From NCBI RefSeq assembly GCF_016612995.1, contig NZ_JAEOAH010000001.1, forward strand, positions 1 through 64,000: a stretch of DNA of 64,000 nucleotides. Direction: 5' to 3'. The position numbers and the translations under genes are program-made. Source of the DNA: Viridibacillus soli (lineage in GTDB: Bacteria; Bacillota; Bacilli; Bacillales_A; Planococcaceae). The notes under the pieces are model-generated. The model searched no databases. It had not been told where the DNA came from and was given only the letters and a program-made list of their open reading frames with translations. Each line of letters starts with the position of its first letter. The first letter of the stretch is position 1. Shown here one piece after another: positions 1 to 9,493 of the stretch.

Positions 1-74
1 CGTGCATTTTTTTGTCTTCAATTGTTTGAAAACCCCAACCAATATTATAGAACCTTATTAATAATATAAACAAA

Positions 75-111
75 AACGCCTCCCATTGTCATTTATACAA
101 TGGGAGGCGTT
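75..111 (-). terminator. Rho-independent terminator of pbpA
   Basis: A perfect 15-bp inverted repeat (75-89 with 97-111, 7-nt loop) lies 28 bp beyond the pbpA stop. On the minus strand it is followed by TTTTTG, the expected terminator layout. Confidence 0.9.
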
Positions 112-139
112 AGACTATATTATATAGAAGAAAGTCATA

Positions 140-2347
140 TTATTGTTCGTCCATTTTCTGCGCATCTTCTTCATCGATTTGCTCTTTTGTAATAGGCTTT
201 TGAATTTTTTCGCCTACTTTTTGTTTCGCTTTTTTCGTATTTTTCTTTTGGATTTCAAAGTACTTATCTACAGCTTGGCGGGCAATAATGTTGTTGATAG
301 CCGTATAGTTTGTACCTGTTGTAACCCATGGTACAACTACTGCGTAAGCAATTTCAGGATTATCGTAAGGAGCAAAGCCAACATGAGTGATACTTAATGT
401 TTCTGTTCCGTAAGCGCTTTTCTTTGGTCCATAATAGACAGTCTCTGCTGTACCTGTTTTACCTGCCGCATCAAACTTTGCATCCCGGAAGGAAGAAGCT
501 CCTGTACCTTGACTACCAAAGTATACACGGTGCATTCCGTTCTTAACATAATCTATTTCTGTTTTAGAATTGTCAATCGTATTTAAAACTGTAGGTTCCA
601 GTTCTTTTACGATTGGCCCTAATGTTTTTCCATCAACAGATGGCTCTCGAATCTCTTTCGCAAAATGTGGTTGAATTCGTTTACCACCATTAGCGATGGT
701 TGAGATATATTGTGCTAATTGTAGAGGTGTAAAAGTATCATACTGACCAATTACTAAGTCAAGTAATTTACCGGAAATCGTTTCATTCCCTTTATAACCT
801 TCAAATTCACCTGGTAAATCTATACCTGTTTTTACTCCTAAACCAAATTGTGCGTATGAATTACGAATTTTTGTAAAGTCCTCTAATGTCACTCGTAAAC
901 CTGCTTCTCGCACATAGTTTACTCCTGCAATTTTCATAGCTGTTTTAAACATATAAACGTTGGAAGATCTCTCTAAGGCAGTCAAGCCATCCATAGAAAT
1001 TCGACCACTCTGATTGAAAATGGACTTTTTAGGAGCAGTATGCAGAATCTTGATTGGTTCATCAATAAATATTTCATTTGTTGTAATGGCATTTAACGAA
1101 TAACCAGTTAAAAGTGTTGCTGGTTTAATAACAGATCCTGCTTCATAAGCAGATGTAAATGAACCAATTGCATAGTCATTAACAGTCATTTTCCCATTAT
1201 CATCTGTCTCGAGTTTCTTACCAACCATCGATAAGATTTCACCCGTGTTTGGATTCATCATTACTAGGAAAGCACGATCAAGTAATGAAGAGCCACCTTC
1301 TGACTTGGCTTTTAATAATTGTTCTTCAACAATTTTATCAAGGCTTTCTTGTAATTCACTATCAATCGTAAGCACTAATTCTTGCCCTGGTGATCCTTCT
1401 GACGAAGTTACTGTATCAACAACTTGTCCTTTACCGTTTGTAGCATTTTTGACAACGGCCTTTTGACCTTGTAATAGTTCTTCATACTGTTGTTCAATAT
1501 AACTTTTACCAACCCGATCATTACGAGAGTAGTCACGCGCTAAATAATATTCAACCATATCCTTTGGAATGCCTTCCCTAGGTGTTGTAGTTGACCCTAA
1601 AATACTTAATGCAGACTTTTTCACACGAGCCCAATCTGTTGTAGTATTCACACCAGGCAGCTCTGATAAATGCTCTGATACAATAGCAAACTCTTTATCT
1701 GTCACATTATCACTTTTAATAATTTGTGGAGATAAGTAGTAGCCTGCAGCCATTAATCGATAAATAGCTAACACTTGTAAATCCTTTTTCGTAAATTCTT
1801 TTAATTCTTTGTTTGTAATTCGATCACGCACTAATTGATCTAGCGCTTTTTGCTGTTCTTTGGCTTTAAGTTCTGAATTACTCGAAATTTCCCGTTTTTC
1901 TTTTTCACTTACTTTGGCGTAAGCCTTTTCTTTATTTAGCGTAATCCAAAAGTCTCTTTTATCTCGGTCCGTAATTGGTTTCGTTTCCATTTTAACTAAC
2001 TTCGCGAGTTTTTTGGCAACTTCCAACATTTCTTTTGTTGTTGTTGTTTGTAGTTTCGTATAAGTAATCGCGTTCTTTGGTTCATTATCAACTAAAACCC
2101 GGCCAAGTCTATCATATATACGGCCACGAGGAACGCTAGAATTCACCGTTACTTCTTCAGTTCGCGCTAATTCTCTAACATAATCTTCGCCTTTAACGAT
2201 TTGCATATAACCTAGACGCAAAATTAATAGAGAGAACAATAAAAAAATTGAAAAGAAAAGTATATTCATACGAAACGAAAGATTTGCACGCTGTTTTGCT
2301 TTGACACTAGCAGCACGTTTCTTTTTAGATGGATTTTTTTGACGCAT
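140..2347 (-). CDS. pbpA: Class B penicillin-binding protein (PBP2A-like transpeptidase)
   Basis: A 735-residue bitopic membrane D,D-transpeptidase that cross-links peptidoglycan. A lysine/arginine-rich cytoplasmic tail precedes one membrane helix (about residues 28-48). A PBP dimerisation domain follows, starting near VPRGRIYDR, and then the transpeptidase domain. The catalytic motifs are present: S405-V-I-K408, S461-S-N463 and K630-T-G. The ATG is preceded by AAGGGGGGG. Its place beside sodA matches B. subtilis pbpA, whose product works with RodA in cylindrical wall synthesis; that elongation role is inferred from the orthologue. The charged Lys/Glu-rich C-terminal tail is low complexity. 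Confidence 0.92.
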   Translation of the reverse strand: MRQKNPSKKKRAASVKAKQRANLSFRMNILFFSIFLLFSLLILRLGYMQIVKGEDYVRELARTEEVTVNSSVPRGRIYDRLGRVLVDNEPKNAITYTKLQTTTTKEMLEVAKKLAKLVKMETKPITDRDKRDFWITLNKEKAYAKVSEKEKREISSNSELKAKEQQKALDQLVRDRITNKELKEFTKKDLQVLAIYRLMAAGYYLSPQIIKSDNVTDKEFAIVSEHLSELPGVNTTTDWARVKKSALSILGSTTTPREGIPKDMVEYYLARDYSRNDRVGKSYIEQQYEELLQGQKAVVKNATNGKGQVVDTVTSSEGSPGQELVLTIDSELQESLDKIVEEQLLKAKSEGGSSLLDRAFLVMMNPNTGEILSMVGKKLETDDNGKMTVNDYAIGSFTSAYEAGSVIKPATLLTGYSLNAITTNEIFIDEPIKILHTAPKKSIFNQSGRISMDGLTALERSSNVYMFKTAMKIAGVNYVREAGLRVTLEDFTKIRNSYAQFGLGVKTGIDLPGEFEGYKGNETISGKLLDLVIGQYDTFTPLQLAQYISTIANGGKRIQPHFAKEIREPSVDGKTLGPIVKELEPTVLNTIDNSKTEIDYVKNGMHRVYFGSQGTGASSFRDAKFDAAGKTGTAETVYYGPKKSAYGTETLSITHVGFAPYDNPEIAYAVVVPWVTTGTNYTAINNIIARQAVDKYFEIQKKNTKKAKQKVGEKIQKPITKEQIDEEDAQKMDEQ

Positions 2348-2526
2348 GCAATGCCCCCCCTTCCGCTTAATTCACAATTAGTAGTATATCATTTTCAGCA
2401 CAAAAACACACCGTAGCGAGGTCTAATATACTCGAATTGCTTTCTTTTTTGCAATAAATAAATAGAGTGCTATGTATGGCTCAAGAAAGGTCAAACACAA
2501 TCTTATGTATTCTTATACCATAAAAA

Positions 2527-2562
2527 AAGCACGCACCTTGTTGACGTCAAAGGTACGTACTT
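2527..2562 (-). terminator. Terminator of sodA
   Basis: A 13-bp stem (2527-2539 with 2550-2562) is complete on the minus strand with two G-U pairs and is followed by a T-run. The G-U pairs exist only in the minus-strand RNA, so it belongs to sodA. Confidence 0.85.
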
Positions 2563-2580
2563 TGTTTCATTTAAAATGGA

Positions 2581-3189
2581 TTATTTTGCAGCTGCGAAAC
2601 GTTCAGTAATTTTATCCCAGTTTACTACATTCCAGAAAGCACCAATGTAGTCAGGACGACGGTTTTGGTAGTTTAAGTAGTAAGCATGTTCCCAAACATC
2701 AAGACCTAATAATGGCTTTTTACCTTCCATGATTGGTGAATCTTGGTTTGGAGTTGAAGAGATTTCTAATTCGCCGTTAGCAACTGATAACCAAGCCCAA
2801 CCTGAACCGAAGCGAGTTTTTGCAGCATTATCGAATTGTTCTTTGAAAGCATCAAAGCTACCGAATTTAGCATCAATTGCAGCTGCTAATTCGCCAGTTG
2901 GAGCTCCACCTGCATTTGCAGCTAAAGATTCCCAGAATAATGAGTGGTTAGCGTGACCGCCACCGTGGTTGCGTGCAGCTGTACGTACTTCTTCAGGAAC
3001 AGCATCTAAGTTAGCAATAACTTCTTCAACTGATTTTCCTGCGAATTCTGATTTGCCTTCTAGAGCAGCGTTTAAGCCTAGTACATAAGTATTGTGATGT
3101 TTAGTATGGTGAATTTCCATTGTTGTTGCGTCGATATGTGGTTCTAGTGCATCATATGCATAAGGTAATTTTGGTAATTCATAAGCCAT
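2581..3189 (-). CDS. sodA: Manganese superoxide dismutase
   Basis: A 202-residue cytoplasmic Fe/Mn-family superoxide dismutase, converting superoxide to oxygen and hydrogen peroxide. The metal ligands are all visible: His27, His82, Asp164 and His168 within the DVWEHAYY signature. Gln149 in the C-terminal domain and the GGGHANH stretch fit the Mn-specific type. The ATG has a strong GAGGAGG site 10 bases upstream. The gene is monocistronic, with its own promoter (3235-3263) and terminator, next to pbpA as in B. subtilis. Confidence 0.95.
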   Translation of the reverse strand: MAYELPKLPYAYDALEPHIDATTMEIHHTKHHNTYVLGLNAALEGKSEFAGKSVEEVIANLDAVPEEVRTAARNHGGGHANHSLFWESLAANAGGAPTGELAAAIDAKFGSFDAFKEQFDNAAKTRFGSGWAWLSVANGELEISSTPNQDSPIMEGKKPLLGLDVWEHAYYLNYQNRRPDYIGAFWNVVNWDKITERFAAAK

Positions 3190-3234
3190 GATTAAATTTC
3201 CTCCTCAGGATCAATAAGTATTAACTACACTCTT

Positions 3235-3263
3235 AGATTATCAAAATTAGTGCTTTCGTTCAA
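3235..3263 (-). promoter_or_regulatory. Sigma-A-type promoter of sodA
   Basis: On the minus strand TTGAAC (-35) and TAATCT (-10) are separated by exactly 17 bp, about 45 bp upstream of the sodA start. Inferred from consensus match only. Confidence 0.55.
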
Positions 3264-3328
3264 ACATTATTCACTAAAACATTCGATTTCAGCCTTTTGA
3301 CCGAAAGATTGCCAACTTGCAAAACAAT

Positions 3329-3808
3329 TTATATCACAATAACAAATAGTACGATCATTATGATTTGAATAATCCCTTTTGTAACGATAGACGTTAAGAA
3401 ACCAACAAGTGAACCAATACCAGTAAGAACCGCTTGTTTTATACTGCTTCTCGTAACGATTAACTCCGCAATAACCGCTCCAAGGAATGGTCCTATTAGT
3501 ATACCCGCAAATGGAATAACGAATGGTCCAATTAATAAACCAATCGTACTCCCCCACATACCTGCATCTGAACCTCCGAACTTTTTCACCCCAAAAGCAT
3601 TTGCTAATGTGTCTGCTCCGAATAACAAAGCGACAAATAGAATTTGGATAAGCCAGAACCACCACGGTAAATCTCCGAAGCTATAAAAAGCTCCGTATAA
3701 AATAAAACCTACTAGTATAAATAAAACGGACGGAATTATCGGATAAACCAATCCGACAAACGCAATAATAAAACTCGCAATAATTAAAATCCACGCGATT
3801 ATCCCCAT
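3329..3808 (-). CDS. yqgC: DUF456 family membrane protein (YqgC-like)
   Basis: A 159-residue, very hydrophobic protein with about four or five predicted membrane helices. Glycine-rich segments (for example [13 protein letters not shown]) are typical of the DUF456 family. Its ATG follows AAGGGGTGA. It starts 11 bp after the Na/Pi symporter stop codon, so the two are very likely cotranscribed, and it sits beside sodA as yqgC does in B. subtilis. The biochemical function is unknown. An overlapping reading frame at 3267-3665 is a shadow. Confidence 0.8.
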   Translation of the reverse strand: MGIIAWILIIASFIIAFVGLVYPIIPSVLFILVGFILYGAFYSFGDLPWWFWLIQILFVALLFGADTLANAFGVKKFGGSDAGMWGSTIGLLIGPFVIPFAGILIGPFLGAVIAELIVTRSSIKQAVLTGIGSLVGFLTSIVTKGIIQIIMIVLFVIVI

Positions 3809-3819
3809 TGAATCACCCC

Positions 3820-5448
3820 TTAATGTTTTTCTAAAATAGCATCGGCGATATTGACAGCGTGATCACCTATACGTTCCAAATTACTAACGATATCTGTAAA
3901 GACGATACCTGCATGCGCCGAACATTCACCAAGATTTAACCGATGAATATGTTTTTTTCTAAAAGTACGCTCCATTTGATCAATGAGCTCCTCTTTTTTC
4001 GTCACGTCCATTGCCAATCCATGATCAGATGTATCAAGTGCTAAAATAGCCTTTTGAACAGTTTCAATCGTTAATGTAAACATTTCCGATAAATCAGTAA
4101 TCGATAGTTCACTTAGCTGCACACCATTCATCGCTTTGTAATCTATTAACTCAACGATATTTTCAAAATGATCTCCAATGCGCTCAATATCGCGGACGTT
4201 TTCAAGTAAAACATGATGCCTAGCTGAATCAGTATCTGACAATGGTTGGACAGAAACCTTCACTAAGTAATCCGTGATTTTCTTATCTAAACTATTGATC
4301 GCCTCTTCATACTGCAAAGTGGTTGTGGCGTATTTTTTATCACCTGTTTTCAAGTATTCAAATGTCTCCTCTAACCCTCTAACACTATATTCACCCATAC
4401 GTAATATTTCTTCCTTCGCTTGTCCAATAGCGATAGCCGGTGATGTTTCGATAAAATGTGGATCTAAGTTTCTTGGTTTGTATTCAATACCAGAATCCTC
4501 ACCAGGAATAACCTTCGTCACGATATATACCCATACACCAATTAACGGTAATTGAATCATCGTGTTTACTACATTAAACGTACCATGTGCAAAAGCAATT
4601 TGCATTTTCGACTCTAACCCAAAAACACCCGCAAGCCATTCAATATATAGTGTGAACTGAGGTAAAATGAGCAGAAAAATAAACGTTCCAACAACATTGA
4701 ATAACACATGTGTTGCCGCTGCACGACGAGCTGCTACTGAAGCACCAATGGACGCTAACACAGCTGTAATTGTCGTACCGATATTATCACCGAACAAAAT
4801 CGGTAACGCCCCTTGAAGTGGCATTAAGCCTTCTCCATATAATCCTTGTAAAATACCAACAGTGGCACTTGAACTCTGAACGACTAATGTCACAATCGTT
4901 CCGAAAATGACACCGAGTATAGAGTGTTCGCTAATATGTAACGCCATATTCATAAATGAAGATAGCTCCTGCAGTGGCTTCATACCACTACTCATTAGTT
5001 CCAACCCTACAAATAATCCACCGAGCCCAAAAATGATTTGTCCAATATTTTGAACCGTATTTTTCTTAAAGAAAAATAGCAACACTGCACCGATTGCTAA
5101 AAGTGGATACGCAAATTGACCGATATCAAAGCCAATAATAAATGCTGTAATCGTCGTCCCAACATTAGCACCCATAATAACGCCAATCGCTTGACGAAGT
5201 GTCATGAAACCTGCGCTTACAAGCCCTACTGTAATAACCGTCGTACCGGAGCTCGATTGCATGAGCACCGTTACTAAAATACCGACTAATACGCCCATAA
5301 CTGGATTAGTCGTATAACGATCTAACATATCACGGAGACGGTTTCCTGCTGACTTTTGTAGACCGTCCCCCATATATTTAATAGAAAACAAAAATAGCCC
5401 TAAACCTCCTAAGAACTGGAATAGCATATCTTGCCAATTTAGACTCAC
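3820..5448 (-). CDS. Na+/phosphate symporter with C-terminal PhoU-like domain (NptA type)
   Basis: A 542-residue protein. Residues about 1-310 hold the duplicated Na/Pi-cotransporter membrane domain, with two QSSS repeats ([10 protein letters not shown] and [10 protein letters not shown]) that are the family hallmark. Residues about 340-540 form a helical PhoU-like domain ([14 protein letters not shown] and [14 protein letters not shown]). It imports phosphate coupled to sodium at the cytoplasmic membrane. The start is a GTG. It is first in an operon with the DUF456 gene. The upstream region carries Pho-box-like repeats, so induction by phosphate limitation is plausible. Confidence 0.9.
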   Translation of the reverse strand: MSLNWQDMLFQFLGGLGLFLFSIKYMGDGLQKSAGNRLRDMLDRYTTNPVMGVLVGILVTVLMQSSSGTTVITVGLVSAGFMTLRQAIGVIMGANVGTTITAFIIGFDIGQFAYPLLAIGAVLLFFFKKNTVQNIGQIIFGLGGLFVGLELMSSGMKPLQELSSFMNMALHISEHSILGVIFGTIVTLVVQSSSATVGILQGLYGEGLMPLQGALPILFGDNIGTTITAVLASIGASVAARRAAATHVLFNVVGTFIFLLILPQFTLYIEWLAGVFGLESKMQIAFAHGTFNVVNTMIQLPLIGVWVYIVTKVIPGEDSGIEYKPRNLDPHFIETSPAIAIGQAKEEILRMGEYSVRGLEETFEYLKTGDKKYATTTLQYEEAINSLDKKITDYLVKVSVQPLSDTDSARHHVLLENVRDIERIGDHFENIVELIDYKAMNGVQLSELSITDLSEMFTLTIETVQKAILALDTSDHGLAMDVTKKEELIDQMERTFRKKHIHRLNLGECSAHAGIVFTDIVSNLERIGDHAVNIADAILEKH

Positions 5449-5486
5449 CTGCTGTCAACTCCCTGCAATTCTATTCAGTCTGCTTC

Positions 5487-5516
5487 ATTATGAAGAAAAC
5501 GTAAACAATATGTAAA
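5487..5516 (-). promoter_or_regulatory. Pho-box-like direct repeats overlapping the symporter promoter
   Basis: Reading the minus strand, three hexamers TTTACA, TTTACG and TTCATA occur with 5-bp spacers (11-bp period). The last overlaps a possible -10 element CATAAT. PhoP of B. subtilis is known to bind TT(A/T)A(C/T)A repeats of this period. Binding here is inferred from the pattern and from the phosphate-transporter gene downstream. Confidence 0.5.
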
Positions 5517-5644
5517 GTAGTATCGTAAAAATTTACAATCGCTTAATATTCTCATACCTATTATAAGAGATTTGTTCACAATGAAGACAATTACTAAGTG
5601 CAATCGACTCATGGTAAAATAACAAGGAAGGAGAATGACTAAAC

Positions 5645-6160
5645 ATGAAAATTAAACATTATCAATTATTAGTAGACAGTATACTTCATCCAAAAAAACT
5701 CGCTGCTTATCGATTGCTTCCAATAGGCAAAGTGATTCAATACGTCTTTTTACTAATCACCTTCATCACCGTGATCTCGTTTAGCAAATTCCTTACTGGT
5801 ATGGGCTCTGGTGGAGAATCGATGCAGCTAGAAGGACTATCGGAATACTTAGATGATATTAAATGGCTACTTTATCCCTTTGCCTTCGTTTTTTTATTTA
5901 TCATTACATCATTTTTAACATTTCTACGAATAAGTATATATGGCTTTGTAGGCGTCATTTTACTGAAAATGATGGGTCACCGCGGTGAATACCGCCATAT
6001 TTGGCGTACTACTGCCCTAGCTATAACACTCGCTACTATCTTATCAAATTCGCTATCTTTCACCTCACTCAATGGCTCGATTGTGACAGTGATTTCTATA
6101 GCCATTACGATTGCTTATATCGCTGTTGCTGTAACGAAATATCCGAAAATAAAAAAATAG
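5645..6160 (+). CDS. DUF1189 family membrane protein (YqgB-like)
   Basis: A 171-residue protein with four or five hydrophobic helices and a short extracytoplasmic loop near residues 55-75 (MGSGGESMQLEGLSEYLDDIK). The N-terminal pattern (short basic stretch, P-x-K-L, then a long helix) and the position before yqfZ fit the DUF1189/YqgB family. AAGGAAGGAGAA lies upstream of the ATG. Function is unknown. It begins a plus-strand run that continues into yqfZ, ispG and yqfW. Confidence 0.6.
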   Translation: MKIKHYQLLVDSILHPKKLAAYRLLPIGKVIQYVFLLITFITVISFSKFLTGMGSGGESMQLEGLSEYLDDIKWLLYPFAFVFLFIITSFLTFLRISIYGFVGVILLKMMGHRGEYRHIWRTTALAITLATILSNSLSFTSLNGSIVTVISIAITIAYIAVAVTKYPKIKK

Positions 6161-6220
6161 TAGAAATGCTACGAATGAATCTCTCTCTTGTTCATATATT
6201 GAACGAAGGGGGAGATTTTT

Positions 6221-6562
6221 TTGCGTATATTCTTTTCTGCAGTCGTCATTCTTATTATTGCTTATATGTTAAAAGTCGATCTACTAGAGGGTACAATCCC
6301 GCTAGCAGCTTTTTATAAAGAACCTATTGAGGAGACCTGTGTTGAAGTACCAGATATTCAAACTATCGTCGTACGCACAATTCCAGGAGATACCCTCCAG
6401 TCACTGTTCGCAGTCTACCCTTCTGAAGAGAAGATGACCTTTGCGGAACGCTTGGAGCTTTTTTATGAATTGAATCCACATTTATTGAAGCAATCCTTTA
6501 AACCAGGTGAAACAATTCAACTGCCATTCCGTACAAAAAACGCTCATTCATGTACAGAATAA
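6221..6562 (+). CDS. yqfZ: YqfZ-like membrane-anchored LysM-type protein
   Basis: A 113-residue protein starting at a TTG with a strong GAAGGGGGAGA site 6 bases upstream. An N-terminal membrane anchor (residues about 2-18) is followed by a LysM-like extracytoplasmic module ([13 protein letters not shown] ... LNPHLL ... [10 protein letters not shown] pattern), which suggests peptidoglycan association. A 60-bp gap separates it from the DUF1189 gene, and ispG follows, matching the B. subtilis yqfZ neighbourhood. The role is inferred from the LysM-like pattern. Confidence 0.65.
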   Translation: MRIFFSAVVILIIAYMLKVDLLEGTIPLAAFYKEPIEETCVEVPDIQTIVVRTIPGDTLQSLFAVYPSEEKMTFAERLELFYELNPHLLKQSFKPGETIQLPFRTKNAHSCTE

Positions 6563-6659
6563 TCAATTAATGTTTCTTCCTTGTCATTTACTTTCGAACA
6601 CTGCTAAAATAGTGTACAGTGAAGGCTTTATTTTTGAGCCTATGAAGGAGAGAGTTTTC

Positions 6660-7775
6660 ATGAATGAAATCGTTCACCGTACTAACACGCGTAAAGTTCG
6701 CGTAGGTGACTTAACTATTGGCGGAAGCAATGAAGTAATCATACAAAGTATGACGACAACTAAAACACATGACGTAGAAGCAACTGTAGCTGAGATTCTT
6801 CGTTTAGAAGAAGCTGGCTGTCAAATCGTTCGTGTCGCTTGTCCAGATGAAAGAGCGGCTGATGCGTTAGCTGAAATTAAAAAACGTATTCATATCCCTC
6901 TAGTAGCGGATATTCACTTTGACTACAAATTAGCTTTAAAAGCAATCGATGCAGGTGTTGACAAAATTCGTATTAATCCTGGTAACATCGGTCGTAAAGA
7001 AAAAGTAGAAGCTGTTGTAAATGCAGCAAAAGCAAAAGGTGTACCAATTCGTATTGGTGTAAACGCTGGTTCATTAGAACGTAAAATCCTTGAAAAATAT
7101 GGCTACCCTACTGCAGATGGTATGGTTGAGAGTGCCTTACACCATATTAAAATCTTAGAAGACTTGGATTTCCATGATATTATCGTGTCTATGAAAGCTT
7201 CTGATGTAAACTTAGCAATTGAAGCGTACGATAAAGCCTCTCGTGCATTTGACTACCCGCTTCATCTAGGTATTACAGAATCAGGTACATTATTCTCAGG
7301 TACGATTAAATCTGCAGCTGGCCTTGGTGCCATTTTAAGTAAAGGTATTGGGAATACGATGCGTATATCATTAAGTGCCGATCCTGTTGAAGAAATAAAA
7401 GTAGCTCGTGAGCTATTAAAAACATTCGGCTTAGCTTCCGATATTCCGACACTTATTTCATGCCCGACTTGTGGCCGTATTGAAATTGACTTAATTTCAA
7501 TTGCGAATGAAGTAGAAGAATATTTACAAACGATTAAAGCACCACTTAAAGTTTCTGTACTAGGATGCGCTGTAAATGGCCCTGGTGAAGCACGTGAAGC
7601 CGATATCGGTATCGCTGGTGCTCGTGGAGAAGGTTTACTATTTATGAAAGGTAAAACCGTTCGTAAAGTACCTGAAGCAACGATGGTTGAAGAGCTGAAA
7701 ATCGAAATTGATAAACTAGCTGAAGAATATTATAAAAAACGAGACGCTGAAAAAGCTGAAAACGCACAAGCATAG
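6660..7775 (+). CDS. ispG: 4-hydroxy-3-methylbut-2-en-1-yl diphosphate synthase (flavodoxin-dependent)
   Basis: The penultimate enzyme of the MEP isoprenoid pathway, converting MEcPP to HMBPP with a [4Fe-4S] cluster. The protein has 371 residues. The three cluster cysteines lie in SCPTCGR and LGCAVNG, and the conserved NGPGEA glutamate is present. The N-terminal TIM-barrel half is recognisable ([20 protein letters not shown]). I chose the ATG at 6660 because GAAGGAGAG precedes it; the open frame extends to 6507 without such a site. The next pathway enzyme, ispH, lies at 35309. Confidence 0.95.
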   Translation: MNEIVHRTNTRKVRVGDLTIGGSNEVIIQSMTTTKTHDVEATVAEILRLEEAGCQIVRVACPDERAADALAEIKKRIHIPLVADIHFDYKLALKAIDAGVDKIRINPGNIGRKEKVEAVVNAAKAKGVPIRIGVNAGSLERKILEKYGYPTADGMVESALHHIKILEDLDFHDIIVSMKASDVNLAIEAYDKASRAFDYPLHLGITESGTLFSGTIKSAAGLGAILSKGIGNTMRISLSADPVEEIKVARELLKTFGLASDIPTLISCPTCGRIEIDLISIANEVEEYLQTIKAPLKVSVLGCAVNGPGEAREADIGIAGARGEGLLFMKGKTVRKVPEATMVEELKIEIDKLAEEYYKKRDAEKAENAQA

Positions 7776-7798
7776 CAAAGCATATAGGGGGCAATGAA

Positions 7799-8371
7799 AT
7801 GAAAAAAAACTACCGTTTTGGCATCGATATTGACGGTACCGTAACAACTCCAGAATCGCTTCTGCCTCATATTAACAAAGCGTTTAACGTCAATTTAGCA
7901 CTAACAGATATTACACAATATGACCTAACTGCTGCGTTCCCTGTCGAGAAGGAAGATTTTTTCAAATGGTTTAGAGAAAATGAGCCTGAAATTTATATGT
8001 CTTCACCGATCCAACAAGACGCACAAGCCATTTTAACTGCATGGCAAAAAGATGTAGAGCTTTATTACATTACGGCTCGTGAGGACAATTCTACAAATGT
8101 CACATATGAATGGTTTAAACAATTTAATGTACCATATGACAAAATTGACATTGTAGGGCCAGTCAATAAAGCGATTAAAGCTCGTGAATACGATGTCCAT
8201 GCCTTTTTCGAAGACAAGCATGCAAATGCCGTGCAACTTTATGAAGAATTAGACATCCCTGTGCTATTATTTGATGCACCTTATAATCGCGAACCTATTC
8301 CAAATGGCGTGATTCGTGTAAACAACTGGCAAGAAGCCAATCACTGGATCAAAAAGGAATTCGGAATTTAA
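7799..8371 (+). CDS. yqfW: Putative nucleotidase of the HAD superfamily (YqfW-like)
   Basis: A 190-residue protein of the 5'(3')-deoxyribonucleotidase-like (NT5C) group. HAD motif I is FGIDIDGTVT (nucleophile D, D+2), motif II is ITAREDN and the late acidic motif is FFEDKHANAV. It probably removes phosphate from a small nucleotide; the substrate is not known. AGGGGGC precedes the ATG. It is 23 bp downstream of ispG and likely cotranscribed. Its 3' UTR contains the structured element at 8381-8492. Confidence 0.75.
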   Translation: MKKNYRFGIDIDGTVTTPESLLPHINKAFNVNLALTDITQYDLTAAFPVEKEDFFKWFRENEPEIYMSSPIQQDAQAILTAWQKDVELYYITAREDNSTNVTYEWFKQFNVPYDKIDIVGPVNKAIKAREYDVHAFFEDKHANAVQLYEELDIPVLLFDAPYNREPIPNGVIRVNNWQEANHWIKKEFGI

Positions 8372-8380
8372 AAGAACAAA

Positions 8381-8492
8381 AGCGTAGAGCACCCGTTTAC
8401 ACACGACAAGCACTGGAGGGCCCGACGTGAAGTCGCTCTTTGACTTCGCATGAGGGTTCGAAGTGACCTCGAAGGTGTGGTGCTCGGAGCTG
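8381..8492 (+). ncRNA. Candidate structured 3'-UTR RNA element, copy A
   Basis: The element lies between the yqfW stop and the terminator at 8559-8593. Outer helices are GAGCAC/GTGCTC (8387-8392 with 8480-8485) and CACAC/GTGTG. An inner hairpin pairs GTGAAGTC with GACTTCGC around a 7-nt loop. It shares the blocks GACAAGCACTGGA, AAGTGACCTCGA and AGCTGGAT with the copy at 47379-47554, while the helix sequences differ and remain complementary. I do not recognise the family. It could be a mobile interspersed repeat that folds as RNA. Confidence 0.55.
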
Positions 8493-8558
8493 GATGCAGC
8501 CGACACCTTGTAATAATGTTATCCACAATTCAACTTGTTATAATTTACTAAACAATAC

Positions 8559-8593
8559 AAAAGCTATTACGCAAAATTTGCGTAATAGCTTTT
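8559..8593. terminator. Bidirectional terminator between yqfW and the lipoprotein gene
   Basis: A near-perfect inverted repeat with 17-nt arms (8559-8575 with 8577-8593) has an A-run on the left and a T-run on the right. It separates two convergent genes. Confidence 0.85.
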
Positions 8594-8606
8594 TTGTTTC
8601 ATACTA

Positions 8607-9086
8607 TTAAAATTGAATATCTAATAGCCCTTTCACTTCCTCATAGAGAGCTGTGTCTTTCTGTGCTGACATAAAGGTCATTTCTTTTTTCACTGGATCT
8701 TGAAAGAACACCGTACCATCTTTTAAGAAATACAATTTGTACGTTTTTCCGTTCACATCTTCGGATTTCGATAGGGCAATAATATAATTCCCCTGATTAT
8801 GCAGTTCTTTCACATTTGCAGTATCTTCTTCTAACTTCGGTTTAATCACTTCCATTAGATTTACTTTTTCAATAAATGTTTGGATTATTTTCTGATCTGA
8901 AATCGTCTTTCTAGTGTCATTTGTACCGACACCCTCCTCATTAACGCCTTGAGCATATAATGACTTATATTCTTCGGTATCTGGTATTTTTATTTCTTTC
9001 GTTTTAACAGTTTTATCATCTTTTCCACAAGCACTGACAACCACTAGCGTCAACACTATGAATAATAGCATTTTCCATGCTTTCAA
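8607..9086 (-). CDS. Putative lipoprotein of unknown function
   Basis: A 159-residue product from a TTG start that has AAAGGGGAG 7 bases upstream; the frame stays open to 9119. A lipoprotein signal sequence (basic start, hydrophobic core LLFIVLTLVVV, lipobox VSAC) predicts attachment to the outer face of the membrane. The mature part is charged and ends in a compact segment containing KTYKLYFLKDGTVFFQDP. I recognise no domain. A promoter with an overlapping dyad lies at 9123-9167. Confidence 0.65.
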   Translation of the reverse strand: MKAWKMLLFIVLTLVVVSACGKDDKTVKTKEIKIPDTEEYKSLYAQGVNEEGVGTNDTRKTISDQKIIQTFIEKVNLMEVIKPKLEEDTANVKELHNQGNYIIALSKSEDVNGKTYKLYFLKDGTVFFQDPVKKEMTFMSAQKDTALYEEVKGLLDIQF

Positions 9087-9122
9087 GTAGTTTCTCCCCT
9101 TTGAGTTGCCAAAAAGCAACAG

Positions 9123-9167
9123 CTTACTTTTCCCATCATTATACTACGGGAAAAGTAAGGTGTCATA
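9123..9167 (-). promoter_or_regulatory. Promoter with flanking dyad upstream of the lipoprotein gene
   Basis: On the minus strand ATGACA and TATAAT are separated by 17 bp. A perfect 12-bp inverted repeat, CTTACTTTTCCC (9123-9134) with GGGAAAAGTAAG (9148-9159), flanks the -10 box. This looks like an operator for a dimeric regulator, or a 5'-UTR hairpin. Confidence 0.45.
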
Positions 9168-9174
9168 AACTCTC

Positions 9175-9255
9175 TTAAATTGTAACAGGATTGGCAAACA
9201 TTATATAATCTGTTTTATCGTCTTTCCATGCGGCACGAGCGTACAATACATTCAT
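9175..9255 (-). pseudogene. Possible C-terminal remnant of a lost gene
   Basis: A 26-codon frame ends in ARAAWKDDKTDYIMFANPVTI and a stop, with plausible coding composition but no ribosome site and nothing upstream. It reads like the last residues of a decayed protein gene. Short length makes chance possible. The rest of the 9087-9493 gap is AT-rich, with no other feature I can support. Confidence 0.25.
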
Positions 9256-9493
9256 TTATATACTTTGCTCTTTGGATTCGATTTTGAAATTTAACTGATG
9301 ACTTTTTTAGCTGCCGATTAATCTTATCGTTTAGAAGTCACATTCGCTAATGCTAGTTTATTTGTAGATACTTTTTTTGAAACTAACTATTGTTTTTCAC
9401 CTCTGTTCATATATACATAAATAGAAAGTTTTGGAACCTTCTTCTTTAATAGTCGTTACTATTTGTATATCGAACGGAATAGGGGAAGTACAA

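Noticed and set aside
3267-3665. 132-residue minus-strand frame overlapping the DUF456 gene
   Set aside because: It is frame-shifted inside a well-supported gene, has no ribosome site and an unnatural Cys/Tyr/Trp-rich composition.
6001-6318. 105-residue plus-strand frame across the DUF1189-yqfZ junction
   Set aside because: Overlaps two better genes with proper starts; composition not protein-like.
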